NCBI RefSeq assembly: GCF_027531815.1
Contig: NZ_JAPZSK010000004.1
Coordinates: 62,001-126,000 of the forward strand
Origin: Gemmatimonas sp.
Lineage (GTDB): Bacteria; Gemmatimonadota; Gemmatimonadetes; Gemmatimonadales; Gemmatimonadaceae
DNA length: 64,000 nucleotides
Reading direction: 5' to 3'
Below the pieces are notes generated by a model. The model was not told the DNA's origin, did no database searches, and saw only the letters and a program-made list of their open reading frames with translations. A program made the translations under genes and the position numbers. The first letter of the stretch is position 1, and every line of letters starts with the position of its first letter. This document shows positions 42,035 through 50,705 of the stretch, one piece after another.

Positions 42035-42526
42035 ATGTCCACTCGTCCTGCTCATCCTTCCACGCGATCGACGCGTGCGCGCAGTGCCGTGGCCAAGCGC
42101 GATGGGGCACCGGCACCGCACGTGAAAACGCTCACGGACGCGAAAGGCAGCAGCTATCCGCCCGGACGCATGCTCATCGCCTCACCGTTGGCGGTGCAGG
42201 ACGAACTGGCCAGCGTGCCGGAAGGACGCGTGATCACGGCGCCACAGCTGCGTGCGCGCCTGGCTCGGCGGTTCGGCGCCGACTACACCTGTCCCATTAC
42301 CACCGGCATCTTCCTGCGCATCGTGGCCGAGGCCGCGTTGGAAGAGGCGCGGGCCGGTGAGGTGCCCGTGTGGCGCGTCGTCTCGGAGAACGGGGCGCTG
42401 CTGGACAAGCTGCCCGGAGGCCCCGAGCGACAGGCGGCGCGTCTCCAGGCCGAGGGGGTGGCGGTGGTGCGCCGTCGCTCGCGCTGGTTCGTGGACGACA
42501 TGGAGCACGTCGCCATGACGGGGTGA
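42035..42526 (+). CDS. MGMT-family alkyltransferase-like protein lacking the acceptor Cys
   Basis: 163 residues from ATG at 42035. The pattern of the MGMT-like DNA-binding domain is clear: ASVPEGRVITAPQLRARLAR, YTCPITTGIFLRIVAEAA, VPVWRVVSENGALLDKLPGG and RQAARLQAEGVAVV. The PCHR acceptor motif of true methyltransferases is absent (the position reads WRVV), so it is an alkyltransferase-like protein. These bind damaged guanines and hand them to nucleotide excision repair in other organisms. A 30-residue basic N-terminus precedes the domain. It is downstream of the AraC-GyrI gene on the same strand by 18 bases. Confidence 0.78.
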   Translation: MSTRPAHPSTRSTRARSAVAKRDGAPAPHVKTLTDAKGSSYPPGRMLIASPLAVQDELASVPEGRVITAPQLRARLARRFGADYTCPITTGIFLRIVAEAALEEARAGEVPVWRVVSENGALLDKLPGGPERQAARLQAEGVAVVRRRSRWFVDDMEHVAMTG

Positions 42527-42564
42527 TGCGATGACGGGCGGCGGTGGAGGTGCTATTCTCCGGT

Positions 42565-43113
42565 ATGCCTCTTCGTCGCCTTCTGCCCGCGCTGTCCTTG
42601 CCTTGCGTCATGTTGGCCGCGTGCAGCGATGCCCCTGCGCCGGAGAACGCTCCGGTGGCAAACACCACGCCGGTGCCGCGGCCGCTCACGCCCAGCGATT
42701 CCCTGTGCCCGCGCGATGGTCAGTGGCGGGGCTGCCATCTGGAGGACCGCATCAACAAGGCGGGGATGGGGATCAAGGTGCTGGACACCATCACCGTGCC
42801 GTATTTCCCGCAGCCGGGGACGCGCTACAAGATCGGCAAGACGGCGAAGCTGGTGGCGTTCTTCTTTGCCGACTCGCTGGCCGGCGCGAAGGCTACCGAG
42901 TCGCTCGGCAAGCTCAGGCTCACGCCCCCCGGCGACACCATCGGCAAGTGGCCAACGGCCCCGTACGAGGCGATTCGCTCGGCGAACATGATCGCGGTGC
43001 TCTTCGAGGTGAACGCCACGCAGGCAGAACGGGTGCGGCTGGCGCTCACCGCCGGCGCCCCGCAGCCGTATAGGGGACAGGTGCAGACGTTGCCGCCGGC
43101 GAGGGTGCAATGA
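42565..43113 (+). CDS. Lipoprotein of unknown function
   Basis: 182 residues from ATG at 42565 with lipobox LAAC in VMLAACSDA. The mature N-terminus is Pro/Ala-rich. Conserved-looking segments are CPRDGQWRGCHLEDRINKAG, containing two Cys, and GTRYKIGKTAKLVAFFFAD. No family was recognised. The stop codon overlaps the next start as ATGA, so the pair is coupled. Confidence 0.68.
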   Translation: MPLRRLLPALSLPCVMLAACSDAPAPENAPVANTTPVPRPLTPSDSLCPRDGQWRGCHLEDRINKAGMGIKVLDTITVPYFPQPGTRYKIGKTAKLVAFFFADSLAGAKATESLGKLRLTPPGDTIGKWPTAPYEAIRSANMIAVLFEVNATQAERVRLALTAGAPQPYRGQVQTLPPARVQ

Positions 43114-43733
43114 GCGGCGCGCGGTGGGCCCTTGCCGCGCTCGCGTGGGCTGGTGCGGCCGGCGCGCCGCGGGCGGCCACGGCCCAGGGCCCGGAGCGTG
43201 CCGATCGTGCCGAGCATGTGGGCGCGCCGGGTGACACCACGGCCTCGCCGGGCGGCAAGTACGCGATCATCGCGGCCGCAAGCGTGGCGGCCGCAACGTG
43301 GAATCAGGCCATCGGCCTGCCGGCAGGATGGCCGCGCACGTGGCGGGGCTACGGGGCTCGGCTGGGCGATCAGGCCGGATTTGCGGTGGCGGAGGAGTCA
43401 CTCCACGCCGGCATTGGCGCGCTGGTGCCGTGGCACGCCGTGCGCTCGCCCTGCCTGGCAGCACGGCGCGGGCATCCGTTTGGCCGACGTGTCGTCGCGA
43501 CCACGCGGTGCGCGGTGCACGACCGTTTCGTGGCGCAGAACGCGGCCGGGGAGGCGCGACCCAACGTACCGTTTCTCGGCGCGGTGGTGGGCGCCAGCGC
43601 CATCAGTCTGGCGTGGCGCCCGGAGCGGGCGGATGCCCGCCAGGGGCAGGTTTTCGTGGCGACCCGCATTGGCATCGTTCTCGCCGGCGCCGTGGGCAAG
43701 GCGATGTGGGAGGCGTGGCGCGAGGCACCGTGA
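43110..43733 (+). CDS. Exported/membrane protein of unknown function
   Basis: 207 residues, translationally coupled to the preceding lipoprotein gene. An N-terminal signal is likely (ALAALAWAGAAGAPRAATAQ). Several hydrophobic segments (KYAIIAAASVAAATW, VPFLGAVVGASAISLAW, TRIGIVLAGAVGKAMW) suggest a small membrane protein. No family was recognised. It could work with the lipoprotein encoded just before it. Confidence 0.6.
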   Translation: MSGARWALAALAWAGAAGAPRAATAQGPERADRAEHVGAPGDTTASPGGKYAIIAAASVAAATWNQAIGLPAGWPRTWRGYGARLGDQAGFAVAEESLHAGIGALVPWHAVRSPCLAARRGHPFGRRVVATTRCAVHDRFVAQNAAGEARPNVPFLGAVVGASAISLAWRPERADARQGQVFVATRIGIVLAGAVGKAMWEAWREAP

Positions 43734-43738
43734 ATGAC

Positions 43739-43755
43739 TGACATACCGTATGTCA
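43739..43755. promoter_or_regulatory. Palindrome, possible operator of the orphan RHH gene
   Basis: TGACATACCGTATGTCA has perfect 7-base arms around a 3-base centre and lies 8 bases before the start of the RHH gene. A third half-site GGTATGTC follows inside the gene at 43769-43776. Such spaced half-sites are typical binding sites for ribbon-helix-helix autoregulators. Confidence 0.6.
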
Positions 43756-43762
43756 GCGGGCA

Positions 43763-44008
43763 ATGTTCGGTATGTCGCGCACCACCGTAAGGCTCCCCGA
43801 CGAGCTGTTGCTGCAGTCGCAGGCGCAGGCGCAGGCTCACGCGATGCGCACGGGGCGTACGTTCACGCAATTGCTGGCCGATGCGCTTCGCTACGAAATA
43901 CAGCGCGCTCCGGAAATGCGGCGTGTGTGCGAACCGCTCCCGACGTACGGGGTGGTGGGTTGCAGACCGGGGGAGACCAGCGGACCGTGGGTCAGCTGGC
44001 CTTCTTGA
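43763..44008 (+). CDS. Orphan ribbon-helix-helix (CopG/VapB-type) protein
   Basis: 81 residues from ATG at 43763, or 78 from an ATG at 43772. The ribbon-helix-helix pattern is TTVRLPDELLLQSQAQAQAH then GRTFTQLLADALRYEI. Such proteins are antitoxins of VapBC-type modules or plasmid-type regulators. No toxin gene follows: the 3' end overlaps the convergent EAL-HDOD gene by 17 bases. A palindromic site lies just upstream, suggesting autoregulation. It could be a remnant of a toxin-antitoxin module. Confidence 0.75.
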   Translation: MFGMSRTTVRLPDELLLQSQAQAQAHAMRTGRTFTQLLADALRYEIQRAPEMRRVCEPLPTYGVVGCRPGETSGPWVSWPS

Positions 44009-45215
44009 CCGGCGCCGCCGCCTGACTCTCCAGCGATGCGCCCAGGGCTTGCGCCGCCCACGTGATGGCATTGGTGTAGAACTCGCCCACCTTCGCCGGG
44101 TCCACGCCCATCTCCCGCGCGATCTCCGAGGCGTTCTCGAACAGCCCCAACTCGTACGATTCCGCAAAGTTGATCGCGTCGGCATAGGGGCCGGTGCGAT
44201 CGATGAGCGCCTCGTTGGCTTCGGCACTGAGCGCCACCCGCTCGAGGATATCCGCCAGCGGCATGCGGAAGACCGCGTCGAGCAATGAGAACAGGCCCAC
44301 GAGGAAGAGCGTCCCGGCGTCGCGGCGGCTGCCCACCAGCTGTTCGCACAGGCGCCCGCGTTCCACGGCCTGCCGGACGAGCTCCTGGTCCACGCCGCTC
44401 GTGCACTTGCGCGCGGCGGCCACGGCGACGGCCAGCCACCGGAGGAACGCGCTGCGGCCAGTGAGGCGCAGCGCCTGACCGATGCTCGCCACCCCACGCC
44501 CGCCCAGCGCGGCACTGTTCACCAGACGGATCAGCTGGAAGGTGAGCACCGGGTCGGTGGCAATCACGTCCTCGAGCTGGCGATCGCTGACCGTCTGATC
44601 ACGCGCGAGCCCCATGAGACGCATGGCGGCCACGGTGCTCTGTGGCATGTCGGCCGTGGGGAGCGGCTCGGGGCGGCTGAAGAAGGTGCCCTGGAAGCCG
44701 TCAAAGCCGCGTTCGAGGGTGGCTTCGTACTGGTCGAGCTCCTCCACGTGCGCCGCCACAAGTCGCAGCGACGACCCCTGCGCCGTGAGGCGATCGCAAA
44801 TGGCGTTGACCGTGGCCGGATCGCCACTGCGCGAATCCACGCGCACCCACTGTACCAAGGGCAGGAACGCCTCGGCGGGCACGGGCTCCGCCCCCACCTC
44901 GTCGATCGCCAGCTGGGCGCCGGCGGCGCGCAGGCGCTCGAGGGCCTCGTTGACCTCCGTGTCAGGCGTGAGCCAGGCGGGGAGCATGACGATGACCGAC
45001 CCGGGCTCTGCCACCAGAAACGCATCGCCAAGCAACTGGTCCCGCGTGGCGGACACGAACGCCGGGAGGCGATTGCGCACCAGGTCGAAGGTGCCGTTCA
45101 GGAAGCTCTGCGCGAAGGAACCCGCCCCTTCGGTCTCGTGAAACCGGATGTCGTACCCGAGCAGGGAGCCGGTTCCACCGAAAACCGGTTGGCGAACGAG
45201 AGCAAAGTCGGACAT
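43992..45215 (-). CDS. EAL-HDOD signalling protein
   Basis: 407 residues. The N-terminal 190 residues are a degenerate EAL domain (RQPVFGGTGSLLGYDIRF, LAIDEVGAEPVP, WVRVDSRS); the catalytic EAL motif and metal residues are not preserved, so it is unlikely to hydrolyse cyclic di-GMP. The C-terminal half is an HDOD domain (VIATDPVLTFQLIRLVNSAAL, SIGQALRLTGRSAFLRWLAV), which normally lacks HD metal residues. Family members regulate motility, surface behaviour or stress. It stands alone, with its end overlapping the orphan RHH gene. Confidence 0.88.
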   Translation of the reverse strand: MSDFALVRQPVFGGTGSLLGYDIRFHETEGAGSFAQSFLNGTFDLVRNRLPAFVSATRDQLLGDAFLVAEPGSVIVMLPAWLTPDTEVNEALERLRAAGAQLAIDEVGAEPVPAEAFLPLVQWVRVDSRSGDPATVNAICDRLTAQGSSLRLVAAHVEELDQYEATLERGFDGFQGTFFSRPEPLPTADMPQSTVAAMRLMGLARDQTVSDRQLEDVIATDPVLTFQLIRLVNSAALGGRGVASIGQALRLTGRSAFLRWLAVAVAAARKCTSGVDQELVRQAVERGRLCEQLVGSRRDAGTLFLVGLFSLLDAVFRMPLADILERVALSAEANEALIDRTGPYADAINFAESYELGLFENASEIAREMGVDPAKVGEFYTNAITWAAQALGASLESQAAAPVKKAS

Positions 45216-45365
45216 GGCTTAGCGAGATTCAGCGTGGGGGCCCGCAAGGGGTGGCGCCGAGGCGCCTACCCTGACGAGCTTCAGACGATCAAGGGCCCTC
45301 AAGGGCACGTGCGGCCGACTGATCGGACCGCCTCACTTTCCAGAATCGTCCCCGAAACGTCCGAG

Positions 45366-45878
45366 ATGAGTCTTTCGACCCTCGATGGGACCCTGCACCG
45401 CGGGTGCGGGGGCCGTTACGCCCTGCAAACGGAAACGGTGACCATGCGGCTGAGCGGCATGGCCGCCGAGGTGACGCGCGAGTTTTTCCGGTGCGAGAAG
45501 TGCGCTCATGAACAGCGCACCATTGAACAGCGCGACGCCGCGGAAAAGTCGGCGACCGAGTATATCCGGGCGGAGCACAACCTGTTGGCGCCCAAGGCCA
45601 TCCGTCAGTTGCGCGAATCGCTGGGGCTCACCCTGCCACAGTTCGCGGAGCTGATCTACGGGACCCCCAAGGGGATCGTGGACGGGTGGGAGAAGGGGAA
45701 ATACCTGCAGAACCGTGAGGCCGACGCGCTCATTCGCGGCCTGGCCGATCGTGAAACGCTGGAGCTGCGGGCGGCGAAGGCGGGGGTGCCGCTACCGGTG
45801 GTGGAAATGGCCGCGGCTTCCGTTCCGGCGGTGGTCCCGGCCGCGGGCGCCGGCGCCGCCCCCCCCGCGCACCCATAG
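45366..45878 (+). CDS. MqsA/YgiT-type zinc-finger HTH protein
   Basis: 170 residues from ATG at 45366. The N-terminus has a zinc-ribbon pattern (HRGCGGRY then FRCEKCAHEQ). Residues about 68-125 form an HTH of the MqsA/YgiT kind (PKAIRQLRESLGLTLPQFA and GTPKGIVDGWEKGKYLQN). The last 40 residues are Ala/Pro/Val-rich and probably disordered. MqsA antitoxins pair with MqsR toxins, but no toxin-like ORF adjoins it, so it may be a stand-alone regulator. The stop codon runs into a very G-rich tract. Confidence 0.78.
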   Translation: MSLSTLDGTLHRGCGGRYALQTETVTMRLSGMAAEVTREFFRCEKCAHEQRTIEQRDAAEKSATEYIRAEHNLLAPKAIRQLRESLGLTLPQFAELIYGTPKGIVDGWEKGKYLQNREADALIRGLADRETLELRAAKAGVPLPVVEMAAASVPAVVPAAGAGAAPPAHP

Positions 45879-45960
45879 GGGGGGGCGCGGGGGGGGGGGG
45901 GCCGCCTCCGGGTGTGGTCAGGGCCGGGGGCTGGTGTGCGGGGGGGGCGCCCGCCGGCGC
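45879..45960. other. Extremely G-rich tract
   Basis: Just after the MqsA-like stop codon come runs of 8, 13 or more, 5 and 8 G bases separated by one to a few tens of bases. Multiple G-runs of this length can form G-quadruplexes on the displayed strand. Such tracts are also prone to assembly and sequencing errors, so exact lengths are uncertain. Confidence 0.7.
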
Positions 45961-45981
45961 CCGCGGCCGCGGCCCAGCCGG

Positions 45982-47586
45982 CTACCTGAGCGGGGCGGGC
46001 AGGGGGCGCTGGTGTTCGAGGACCAGCGCTCGCGCCAACAGGGCGTCGCGCCCGTAGACGTCGGGGCGGAACTGCAGCGTGCCGTCACGGTCGGCGAACG
46101 CGGTGGCATACGTGATCCGCACCGGCACCGGCGTCTTGAGCAGTACCGCCGTGCGGCGGCCGGTGGCGATGACCGAGTCGAGGCGGGCGCGCGTCCCCCC
46201 GTCGGCCTCGAGCAGCAACGTGGCGAGTTCGTGCGGGCGCTGCACGCGAATGCAGCCGTGCGAGTGGGCACGATCGGGTAGCGCAAACAGCGCCTTGGCC
46301 GGCGTGTCGTGCATGTACACGTTGAAGCGGTTCGGAAACAGGAAGGCGATCTGACCCAGGGCGTTCCACGGCCCTGGCACCTGCTGGATGTCGCCGCCCA
46401 CCCGAATCATGTGATTCCGTTCGAGGTAGTCGGGCTCCCGCCGTAGCCTGGGGAGAATCTCCTTCGCGGCGATGCTGGGCGGCACGTTCCACGCCGGGTT
46501 GAGCACGATGGTGGTGAGCGTGTCCACGAACATCGGCGTCTTGTGATTCCGGTCGCCAATGACCACCCGCGTGGCAAACACGGGCTGGCCATCGTCGAAG
46601 ACGAACGCCATGTAGTCGGCCAGATTCACGGTGATCCACCGATTCCCCGTCACCGCGGGGAGCCATCGGGTGCGCTCCATGCCGAGGCGCACCTGCTCGA
46701 TCCGGTCGCGCACGGGCACGTTGAGCGCGGCAGCGGTCGCGCGACCCGCCAGGGTGTCCACGGTGAGGCCGTGCCGCTCCTGGAACCGCGCCACGGCCAC
46801 GGCCAGCGCCGAGTCGAAGGTGGCCGTGCTGTCTTCGCGGTGCGCCCCCTCCAGATCGCCGCGCTGCCGCAGCAGCTGGTGCAGCTGCGCCACGCGCGCC
46901 CCCGACATGCCGAGTCGCAGCGTGGGGCCGGCGGGGAGCGTATCCCAGCCGCCGCGCTGTTCGATGGCGCGGAGTTGATGCAGCGCCTCGCGCAGCCGCA
47001 CATAGCCCGGTGTCGCAGGCGCCGCGGCGAGCAGGGCGCGATTGGCGTCGGCTGCGTTGCGTAGGGCGCGGAGCAACGAGTCCCCATGCAGGCGCGGGCG
47101 GACGAATGCGTGGTCGCGGTGGATGGCGCCCGGCACCGCGAGCCCTACGGCGAGATCCTCGGCGAAGCGGAGGGCGAGGAACGACAGCCGCACATCGGCG
47201 CGGGCGAGTGCGGCGGTGTCTCGCGGATCGGGCGTCTGGACGTCGTAGGCGCGTGCGTCGAGCCCCTCGTCGTTGGCCGTGGCCAGCGCCTGCGTCAGGC
47301 CTGCGCCGGCGACCGTGAGCCCGCGGGCATCGGTCCACGCCGGGGTGAAGCGCCGGCCGGTGTAGAATCGGATGATCGCATGCAGCAGGGGCCGGTCGTG
47401 CCCGTCGGCGGCCGACGGGTCAAGCGAGCGTACGACCGCTTCAATGGTAGTGGCGGGCAGCCCAGGCACCGCGCGCGGCGGCGGCGTTGCCAACTGCGGC
47501 CGAGCCGACTGCGGCCGAGCCGACTGCGGCGATGCCGAATGCACGAGGCTGGCGCAGAGTAGTGCCGCGGCGACCACGCGGTACAT
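45982..47586 (-). CDS. L,D-transpeptidase of YcbB/LdtD type, exported
   Basis: 534 residues from ATG at 47586, with an alternative six codons upstream. A signal peptide leads into a Gln/Pro/Ala-rich stretch with a short tandem repeat. A peptidoglycan-binding domain follows (LRLGMSGARVAQLHQLLRQRG, VARFQERHGLTVDTLAG). The YkuD catalytic domain contains RAHSHGCIRVQRPHELA with the nucleophile Cys. It forms 3-3 cross-links in peptidoglycan or attaches lipoproteins to it. It is divergent from the gamma-glutamyltransferase gene. Confidence 0.92.
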   Translation of the reverse strand: MYRVVAAALLCASLVHSASPQSARPQSARPQLATPPPRAVPGLPATTIEAVVRSLDPSAADGHDRPLLHAIIRFYTGRRFTPAWTDARGLTVAGAGLTQALATANDEGLDARAYDVQTPDPRDTAALARADVRLSFLALRFAEDLAVGLAVPGAIHRDHAFVRPRLHGDSLLRALRNAADANRALLAAAPATPGYVRLREALHQLRAIEQRGGWDTLPAGPTLRLGMSGARVAQLHQLLRQRGDLEGAHREDSTATFDSALAVAVARFQERHGLTVDTLAGRATAAALNVPVRDRIEQVRLGMERTRWLPAVTGNRWITVNLADYMAFVFDDGQPVFATRVVIGDRNHKTPMFVDTLTTIVLNPAWNVPPSIAAKEILPRLRREPDYLERNHMIRVGGDIQQVPGPWNALGQIAFLFPNRFNVYMHDTPAKALFALPDRAHSHGCIRVQRPHELATLLLEADGGTRARLDSVIATGRRTAVLLKTPVPVRITYATAFADRDGTLQFRPDVYGRDALLARALVLEHQRPLPAPLR

Positions 47587-47677
47587 CAGGGCAACGGGTC
47601 CCATGGCCGGAAGATGGGAGGCGCCGGTGGCATATTCCATCGGACATTTCCTCACGCCTCTGACCTCGAGAGCCTGC

Positions 47678-49396
47678 ATGCCCCGTTGCCCGCTCCGGAC
47701 GTTCGCGCCCATCGCCGCCCTGCTGCTCACCTCGCCGGCCGGCGCCCTTGGGGCGCAGGACCGCTCGCAGTCCCGCTCCATGGTCCAGTCCCATCTGGGC
47801 GTCGTGGCCAGTGAGAGCGTGCTGGCGTCGCAGGTGGGCGCCCGCATTCTCGAACAGGGGGGGAACGCGGTGGACGCCGCCATTGCGGTGAACGCCATGA
47901 TGGGGCTGGTGGCCCCCATGAACGACGGGATTGGCGGCGATCTCTTCGCCATCTACTACGAAGCGAAGACGGGGACGCTGTACGGGCTCAACGCGTCGGG
48001 ATGGGCGCCGAAGGCGCTCACGGCCGAGTATCTGCGCGCCAAGGGGAACACGCGCATGCCGCAGCGTGGCATCGACGCGGCCACGGTACCGGGTGCCGTG
48101 AAGGGGTGGGAGGCGCTGCGCACGCGCTTCGGCCGCCTGCCCTTCACGCAGATTCTCGCGCCGGCCATTCAGTATGCACAAACCGGTTTCCCGGTGGGCG
48201 AAGTGGTGAGTGTGTACTGGAAGGACAGCGAAGAGGTGCTGCGGGCCGACGCAGCCACGGCGAAGACGTTCCTGCCTGGCGGGAAGCTGCCGCGCGTGGG
48301 CGACATGTTCCGGAATCCCGAGCTGGCGTGGACGTACCGCCAGATTGCCGCGCAGGGAGCGAAGGCGTTCTACACGGGCAATGTGGCGGCCAAGCTGCTG
48401 GCGAGTTCGAAGACACACGGTGGCACCATGACCGCCGCCGACCTGGCCGAGTACGACGTGGAGTGGGTGACGCCCATTTCCACCACGTATCGCGGCTGGA
48501 CGGTGTACGAGCTGCCCCCCAACGGGCAGGGGATCGCCGCGCTCATGATGCTCAACATGATGGAGCAGTTCGACCTCAAGGCGATGGGGCACAACTCCGT
48601 GCAGGCGCTGCACCACATGATCGAAGCGAAGAAGCTGGCGTACGCCGACATGCAGCGGTACGACGCCGATCCGCGTTTTGCGAAGATTCCGGTGAGCGGG
48701 CTCATCTCCAAGACGTACGGTGTGGCGCGCGCGAAGCTGATCAGCGCGTCGATGGCCAACTGCAACGTGCCGGTGGGGACGCCGGAAGGCACGGACAACG
48801 GTACGACGTATCTGAGCGTGGTGGACAAGGAAGGGAACCTCATCTCCTTCATTCAAAGCAACTACAGCACCGTGGGCTTCGGTGCGGGGCTCACGGTGGC
48901 CGACGCCGGCTTCGTCTGGCACAATCGCGGTGGCGGGTTCTCACTCGACGCGGCGAGTCCCAATCTCATTGCGGGGCGTAAGCGGCCGTTGCACACCATC
49001 ATCCCCGGCTTCATGGAGAAGGGCGACGAGAAGATCGCCTTCGGCATCATGGGCGGATGGAATCAATCGCAGGCGCACGCGCAGTTCGTGGCGAACCTCG
49101 TGGACTTCGGCATGAACATTCAGGGCGCGCTCGATGCGCCGCGGTTTTCGAAGGAAACGTTCCCCGGGTGCGATGTGAACTTTGAAGCGCGCATTGCGAA
49201 GAGCACGCGCGATTCTCTGGCGGCCATGGGGCACGAGATCGTGATGCGTGGTGACTACTCCAGCACGCGCATGGGGGCAGGGCAAGCGGTGCAGCGCCAT
49301 TTCGTCACGAAGGTCAACTCGGGCGCGTCGGACCCGCGCAAGGATGGGGCGGCGATTGCGGAGATGATCGTGGCGGCGCCGGCAAAGCGAAACTGA
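47678..49396 (+). CDS. ggt: Gamma-glutamyltransferase family protein
   Basis: 572 residues from ATG at 47678 with a signal peptide (FAPIAALLLTSPAGALGAQ). It cleaves gamma-glutamyl bonds, for example in glutathione, in the periplasm. The family segments are VLASQVGARILEQGGNAVDA, GIGGDLFAIYYEAKTG, YEL-type core PPNGQGIAALMMLNM, and the autocleavage site NGTTYLSVVDKEGN, where the second Thr region forms the new N-terminal nucleophile. The usual TTH is TTY here. C-terminal FGIMGGWNQSQAHAQFV is conserved. It is followed by an exported asparaginase, so both probably release ammonia or glutamate outside the cytoplasm. Confidence 0.93.
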   Translation: MPRCPLRTFAPIAALLLTSPAGALGAQDRSQSRSMVQSHLGVVASESVLASQVGARILEQGGNAVDAAIAVNAMMGLVAPMNDGIGGDLFAIYYEAKTGTLYGLNASGWAPKALTAEYLRAKGNTRMPQRGIDAATVPGAVKGWEALRTRFGRLPFTQILAPAIQYAQTGFPVGEVVSVYWKDSEEVLRADAATAKTFLPGGKLPRVGDMFRNPELAWTYRQIAAQGAKAFYTGNVAAKLLASSKTHGGTMTAADLAEYDVEWVTPISTTYRGWTVYELPPNGQGIAALMMLNMMEQFDLKAMGHNSVQALHHMIEAKKLAYADMQRYDADPRFAKIPVSGLISKTYGVARAKLISASMANCNVPVGTPEGTDNGTTYLSVVDKEGNLISFIQSNYSTVGFGAGLTVADAGFVWHNRGGGFSLDAASPNLIAGRKRPLHTIIPGFMEKGDEKIAFGIMGGWNQSQAHAQFVANLVDFGMNIQGALDAPRFSKETFPGCDVNFEARIAKSTRDSLAAMGHEIVMRGDYSSTRMGAGQAVQRHFVTKVNSGASDPRKDGAAIAEMIVAAPAKRN

Positions 49397-49406
49397 GGGT
49401 TTGCTC

Positions 49407-50672
49407 ATGACGCATGTGATTCGAGTGGGTCGCCCGACTGTTGCGCTGCTGGCGTTCGTGATCGGCGCGTGCGCGCGACCTGGTACTTCTCCCGCCCCGG
49501 TGCCGAGTCCCGCCGCGCCCGCAACGGCCGCACCCGGATCGACCGCGCCGGCGCCTTCCGCGCCGGCGCCTGAGACAGGCGTTGCCGCGCGCCAGGCGGC
49601 CGTCGTCCCCAATCCCAACGCGCCCAAGGTGCTGGTCATTGCGACCGGCGGCACCATTGCCGGTGTGCAGAACGCGCCGGGTACGCTCGGGGGCTACCGC
49701 GCCGGTACGCTGACCGCCGAGCAGATTACGGCGTCGGTGCCGGAGCTCGCGCGTTATGCGCGGGTGGAAACCGAACAGTTCTCCAACGTGGCCAGCACAC
49801 TGGTGACGCCGGAGATGTGGGTGAAGCTCGCCAAGCGCATCAACGTGGTGCTGCAGCGCGGCGATCTGGCTGGTGTGGTGGTCACGCACGGCACCGATCG
49901 GCTGGAAGAGACGGCGTTCTTTCTGTATCTCACCGTGCGCTCCAGCAAGCCGGTGGTGGTGGTGGGGTCGCAGCGTCCGGCCACGGGCATCAGCCCGGAT
50001 GGTCCCATCAACCTGCTGAGTGCCGTGCGGACCGCCGCGTCGCCCAAGGCCGTACAGAAGGGTGTGATGGTGGTGATGGACGATCGCATTCTGTCGGCGC
50101 GCGAGTCGCGCAAGCTGTATCAGCGTACCGGCGGCTTCGATACCGGCGACATGGGGATGCTGGGTGTGGTGGCGTCGCAGGGGCCGGAATTCTTCTTTGC
50201 CCCGGTGCGTCGCTTCGGTGAACGGAGCGAGTTCGACCTGGATGGCGTGGATACGCTGCCCAAGGTCGAGCTGACGATGTCGTACCCCGGTGGCACGGGG
50301 CAGACGTTCACCACCAACCCGAAGGGCGTGGTGGTGGCTACGACGGGCATGACCGCCGCCGAGAACGCCACGTACCGCGCGCTGCGGCAGACGGGTGTGG
50401 TGGTGGTGACGTCGTTCACCTCGGGGGAGAATGTGAACGGTGGGGGTGGTGGTGGCGGCGGCGGCGATGGACCGCCACCGCCGGCGGCGCGCGTGGATAC
50501 GACGGCGCCGCGTGATTCCGTGGCGCGTCCGGCGGCGCCGCCTGTACCACCGGTGCCGCCCGCCGTCGTTGCGCAGCACCTGACAGCCACCAAGGCGCGC
50601 ATCCTGCTCATGGTCGCGCTCACCAAGACGAAGGATCCGCGCGAGATCCAGCGGATCTTCAACGAGTACTGA
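49407..50672 (+). CDS. Type II L-asparaginase lipoprotein with Gly/Pro-rich insertion
   Basis: 421 residues from ATG at 49407, supported by a GAGG Shine-Dalgarno-like sequence at suitable distance. A lipobox VIGAC is followed by a long Pro/Ala linker. The asparaginase domain starts at about residue 75 with VLVIATGGTIAGVQ, whose Thr is catalytic, then VVVTHGTDRLEETAFFL with the second Thr and Asp. The usual C-terminal MVALTKTKDPREIQRIFNEY is intact. Just before it, about 45 extra residues rich in Gly and Pro (around GGGGGG and PPVPPVPP) interrupt a normally short loop. The gene lies 10 bases after ggt and is probably cotranscribed. Confidence 0.92.
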   Translation: MTHVIRVGRPTVALLAFVIGACARPGTSPAPVPSPAAPATAAPGSTAPAPSAPAPETGVAARQAAVVPNPNAPKVLVIATGGTIAGVQNAPGTLGGYRAGTLTAEQITASVPELARYARVETEQFSNVASTLVTPEMWVKLAKRINVVLQRGDLAGVVVTHGTDRLEETAFFLYLTVRSSKPVVVVGSQRPATGISPDGPINLLSAVRTAASPKAVQKGVMVVMDDRILSARESRKLYQRTGGFDTGDMGMLGVVASQGPEFFFAPVRRFGERSEFDLDGVDTLPKVELTMSYPGGTGQTFTTNPKGVVVATTGMTAAENATYRALRQTGVVVVTSFTSGENVNGGGGGGGGGDGPPPPAARVDTTAPRDSVARPAAPPVPPVPPAVVAQHLTATKARILLMVALTKTKDPREIQRIFNEY

Positions 50673-50705
50673 CGGGACGACGCGCCGGCGCCGTACCTTC
50701 TGCCA

